Shown: in pieces, positions 61,053 through 64,000 of the stretch
How the letters are laid out: every line of letters starts with the position of its first letter
Position numbering within the stretch: the first letter of the stretch is position 1
Origin: Filosporella fistucella
Taxonomy: Eukaryota > Ascomycota > Leotiomycetes > Helotiales
DNA: 64,000 bases
Assembly: GCA_030077755.1 (NCBI GenBank)
Contig: JAQJZZ010000018.1
Coordinates: forward strand, 1,364,001 to 1,428,000
Direction: 5' to 3'
The notes under the pieces: model-generated
Database searches by the model: none
Told to the model about the DNA's origin: nothing
Seen by the model: only the letters and a program-made list of their open reading frames with translations
Made by a program: the position numbers and the translations under genes

Positions 61053-62298
61053 CTGAGGGTATGAAGATAATCATGTCTATTCTGAAAGTACATCAAGGAG
61101 AATAGAGAAGTGAGATAGCAACACGTGAAAGTAGAAATTTTGCTGACTTATCTTGGCTGAGACTTCTGCAGCACTACGCTCAATGATTCGGTAGCGTGAC
61201 GTCAGATCTCGTGTTCTGATAACGAAAGAAGATTGCTGGTGCATTCGATGCGGGTATGTTAATTCTAGAGCGCTTGGTGAAGCATTAAAACAGAATTTTG
61301 TATGGAATTTAAGATAGTAGAGGATGAAACCCGCTGCTGTGAGCCCGAGTATGCTGAGAGTTTGAACGGCACATGACTTGTAGGATATCCTCTCTAGCTC
61401 CCCAAGTTACTCATATTACTGGCCTATCCAGCTATAGGTATGCAGTCGATTATTGGGATCAGAGATAGCTGTTTGGGAATCAAAGATCTGTTCAAGATAC
61501 TGGGATGAACAATTCGAGCCGTGATCTGAAGCCGCAAAACGTTAAAGCGACCCTCGGAATCACCAGGATCACACTCCCAAAATAAATGTATTGGGAGATG
61601 ATTACCTAGTAATAGAAATGCATAGAGTATACCTATAAGAGGAAAGCCTTGATTGTACTACGTATCACTTGAATCGCCCTTTCCACAAGGTAAGTTTCGC
61701 GCTCACTCTCGCCCTTTTTCGCCCTTTTTAAACGAGCCACTCACCAGGTGCATGAAAAAGGGCGAGGGCGATTGCTGATGTGCAACAAATTCACATTTGG
61801 GCAATTGAAAAGAGACAATTGGCTGATATGAGGATTGGCGTTGGCACAGCAGGAAAAGGGCGAAAGGCAATGTGAATCTAAAAGGGTGGGGGCGAGAGGG
61901 CAGAAGGCAAGGCAGACGAGGGCAGAGGGACGCAAGATACAAGCACAATAAACACTATCGAACGGTATAAGTGGAAGTCGATAAGAAGTCTTCTCGAGGA
62001 CAAATCATGTGCTTTCATCCTAGCATATTAAGTGATCGAGTAGATAAATGTTTGTTATTGTGTAGAAAATGAGTCCATCACGTGTAGTTCCACTGCCGTT
62101 CTTGGATAATTATTCCGCTCAACGGAGTGATGGCAGAACACTCACCCGAAGTGCCGAAGACAGAATTTATCAAAAGCCATTGAGCCTTGTTCATTCATTT
62201 TTGCTGCGAGCGAAACCTATTTACATACATTCACCTGTCTATCCCGGACATTCATTATAAAGGAAACAAGTATACATCTAACATCAACACACCATCAT
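61053..62298. other. Intergenic
   Basis: UstYa upstream region and NDE 3' flank. It contains the inverted repeat at 61706-61772. Frames at 61703-61948 (-) and 62069-62387 (+) are not supported. No RNA gene seen. Confidence 0.45.
61706..61772. repeat. Inverted repeat around cgccctttttcgcccttttt
   Basis: Left arm tcgccctttttcgcccttttt-like sequence (about 61706-61730) faces gaaaaagggcgagggcga (about 61752-61771), with a 20 bp loop. A further aaaagggcgaaaggc copy lies near 61854. It can fold into a hairpin; it may be a degraded element or a transcription-terminating structure. Confidence 0.55.
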
Positions 62299-64000
62299 TT
62301 ATTCTCTGGAGACATCACGTCCGAAAGCCTTGGACTTCAACCAATCGAGGACAACAAGAACACGATTACGAGCTATTTGAACGTTAGTTTTGTATACCGA
62401 AGGAACATGATAGACTTACTGCTGAAGCACATGCTCAAATATGCGCTTCTCCAGAACAAATATGTCAAACCACCACCAGTTGCAAAGTTTCCGTTCAACC
62501 AGCTCACGTCTGCTACAGCGCGCTCACTTCCGATATAGGCCAAGGAGCCTTGATGAGTGTAGTGGAACGGCTTGATGTCCTTTATTCTCCTTAATTGCTT
62601 CTCGTGTGTTTCGATTTGCTTTGCGATTTCTGCAGTGTTTCCGGGTGTCAAGTTGAGGGAGGAGCTCAATTCGTGGATTTGGCTTTCGATAGCTTCACTC
62701 TTGGCCATGTTATTGAAAAGACGAGCGAGGAAGGCACCTTCCTGCGAAGCAACCTGAGCAGTTGGCGCATATCCAGCAACAGCACAGTCGCCAGTTGCCC
62801 AGATATCCTTGGTGCCTTGGACGACAAGATACTCGTTAACAGCGAGACCTCTGCGGGAATCCTTTTGTGCGGGAATTTGTGACATGAGATCTTTAACAAC
62901 CGGGCGGACGGCATTTCCAGTAGCCCACACCAAAAGACCATATGGCATAACTTGCAAAGTCTTCTTTCCATCAGGGCCAGTTGCTTCAGCTTCCACAGTC
63001 TTATCCGTTACCTTTTTCACAGCAGTCTTCGTCATGATTGTGATCTTTTCCTCCTTGAAGGTCGACTCAGTGTATTCGATCAATTGCTTGGAAAACATAG
63101 GAAGGACGTTGGGGAGAGCTTCGATGAGGGTGACCTTGAATTTGTCGCTGATTTCGGGAACCCACTTCTTGATGTCCTGGTCGAAAAAATCCTGGAGCTC
63201 ACCGGCGAATTCGACACCAGTGGGTCCACCGCCGACGACAACCATGTGCAAGAGACGTTCGACTTCTTCTGAAGATTGATCCTTAAAGGTAGCAGTTTCG
63301 ACACAATCCATAATCTTCTTTCGGATCTGTTGAGCATCGCCAATTTCCTTCAGGAAACAAGAGTGTTCCTTAACACCGGGGATACCAAAAGTTGCATTCT
63401 CAGCGCCGACGCTGACAACGAGCATATCATAGGACACTTCAGTTTTGTTGGTTGCGCCTTTCACGTCCGAGTTATCATCGATGAGGATGGTTTTGCGTTC
63501 AGGGTCAATCTTGGTGGCTTCGGCTTCATAAAACTTCACCGAGGCCTTCTTATGTCTAAGTATACTTCGGATGGGTTCCATAATGGATCGATGTTCGACG
63601 GTACCGGTTGTGCATGATGGCAGGAGAGGTGTGAAGAGAAAGTAGTTGCGTGGAGAGATAACAATAACATTGTAGTTTTCAGTGTCGAGCTTCTTAAGGA
63701 GTGATACAGCTCCCCAGCCGGTACCTGCAAGAAAATCTATTAGCTTTGGTTTGATAGATGTCAATTGGAGATACTTACCCAAGATCACGAGGTTTTTCTT
63801 TGTTGGATCTGGCTCGAATTGATCATCTGGATGTCGCAAATCCCAAACACCGTAGGATAGATAAGCAGTTCCAACAATGGCAGAAATCCATGTAGCACGC
63901 CAAATGAATCTGAAGGGGCGGAACTTCTTTGTCTTCTTGACAGGCGCAACGTCAGCATATCCGCGACGGAAAGTCTGTTGAATTTTTCTCTTGTTCAGGA
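62299..64000 (-). CDS. nde1: External alternative (type II) NADH dehydrogenase, 5' partial
   Basis: A rotenone-insensitive, FAD-containing NADH:ubiquinone oxidoreductase of the inner mitochondrial membrane. Visible exons are 63779-64000 (continuing beyond the window), 62420-63724 and 62299-62372, with introns of 54 and 47 bp. The first exon encodes an Arg/Lys-rich targeting region (RRGYADVAPVKKTKKFRPFRF) and a membrane-near helix. The FAD site VILGTGWG spans the first intron; the second dinucleotide fold has VVVGGGPTGVEFAGEL. Later come GLLVWATGN, ATGDCA and, spliced across the last intron, STRNRVLVVLDWLKSKAFGRDVSRE, the family's usual C-terminus. No EF-hand insert is evident between the nucleotide-binding folds, so calcium control is unlikely. 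Orientation (outer face) is inferred from similarity. The start codon lies outside the window. Confidence 0.92.

Overview
The window is nuclear DNA of a filamentous ascomycete. Protein genes are interrupted by many 44-99 bp GT-AG introns, intergenic DNA is long, and one region is repetitive and looks mutated by a RIP-like process (C:G to T:A). The protein types (Prp8, Cdc48, eL34, Cox4, an Hmt1-like ABC transporter, an external alternative NADH dehydrogenase, a UstYa-family protein) fit Pezizomycotina. The overall flavour suggests a leotiomycete, perhaps Sclerotiniaceae, but that is inference from memory of protein similarity and not a measured identity.

Layout. 1-2625: 3' part of an Hmt1-type half-size ABC transporter. 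3135-4001 (-): COX4, a five-exon cytochrome c oxidase subunit with an apparent one-base frameshift in the last exon. 5012-5731: PEBP-like protein. 6869-8227: F-box protein with an N-terminal Cys-rich domain. 9336-11334: decayed multi-pass membrane protein gene. 11.3-14.2 kb: gene-poor. 14213-15183 (-): Gln/His-rich Myb-like protein. 15.2-19.3 kb: about 4 kb without a supportable gene. 19295-26480 (-): complete PRP8 (three exons, intein site apparently empty). 26776-27419: ribosomal protein eL34, divergent from PRP8. 28365-30247: vacuolar-type alkaline phosphatase. 31109-31420: small Cys-rich protein. 31957-33852 (-): large disordered protein with a helical N-terminus. 34.0-38.0 kb: a minisatellite, an unidentified stretch, then a 2.5 kb degenerate satellite-like array built around a GCGGCATGCCGC palindrome. 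38851-39684 (-): secreted, Ser/Thr-rich, probably GPI-anchored protein. 42196-42903: unknown protein. 43528-44605: pseudogene. 45384-48136 (-): CDC48, six exons. 49477-49889 (-): small two-exon orphan gene. 51295-61052: four-gene cluster. 62299-64000 (-): type II NADH dehydrogenase, 5' end outside the window.

The most interesting region is 51.3-61.1 kb. Four neighbouring genes encode (i) a secreted GH16-like domain, apparently without catalytic residues, fused through one membrane segment and a disordered linker to a membrane acyltransferase-3 domain; (ii) a processive family-2 glycosyltransferase with D, D, ED and QxxRW motifs; (iii) a second, stand-alone acyltransferase-3; and (iv) a UstYa/DUF3328 protein with both HxxHC-type motifs. 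Together they suggest a locus that makes, exports and acylates (and perhaps oxidises) an extracellular polysaccharide or glycolipid. I know of no described system with this composition; the joint function is inference.

The housekeeping genes (PRP8, eL34, CDC48, COX4, NDE) are intact or nearly so. The accessory tracts between them hold pseudogenes, repeats and apparently lineage-specific genes, as expected of a genome with conserved blocks separated by mutated, repeat-bearing islands.
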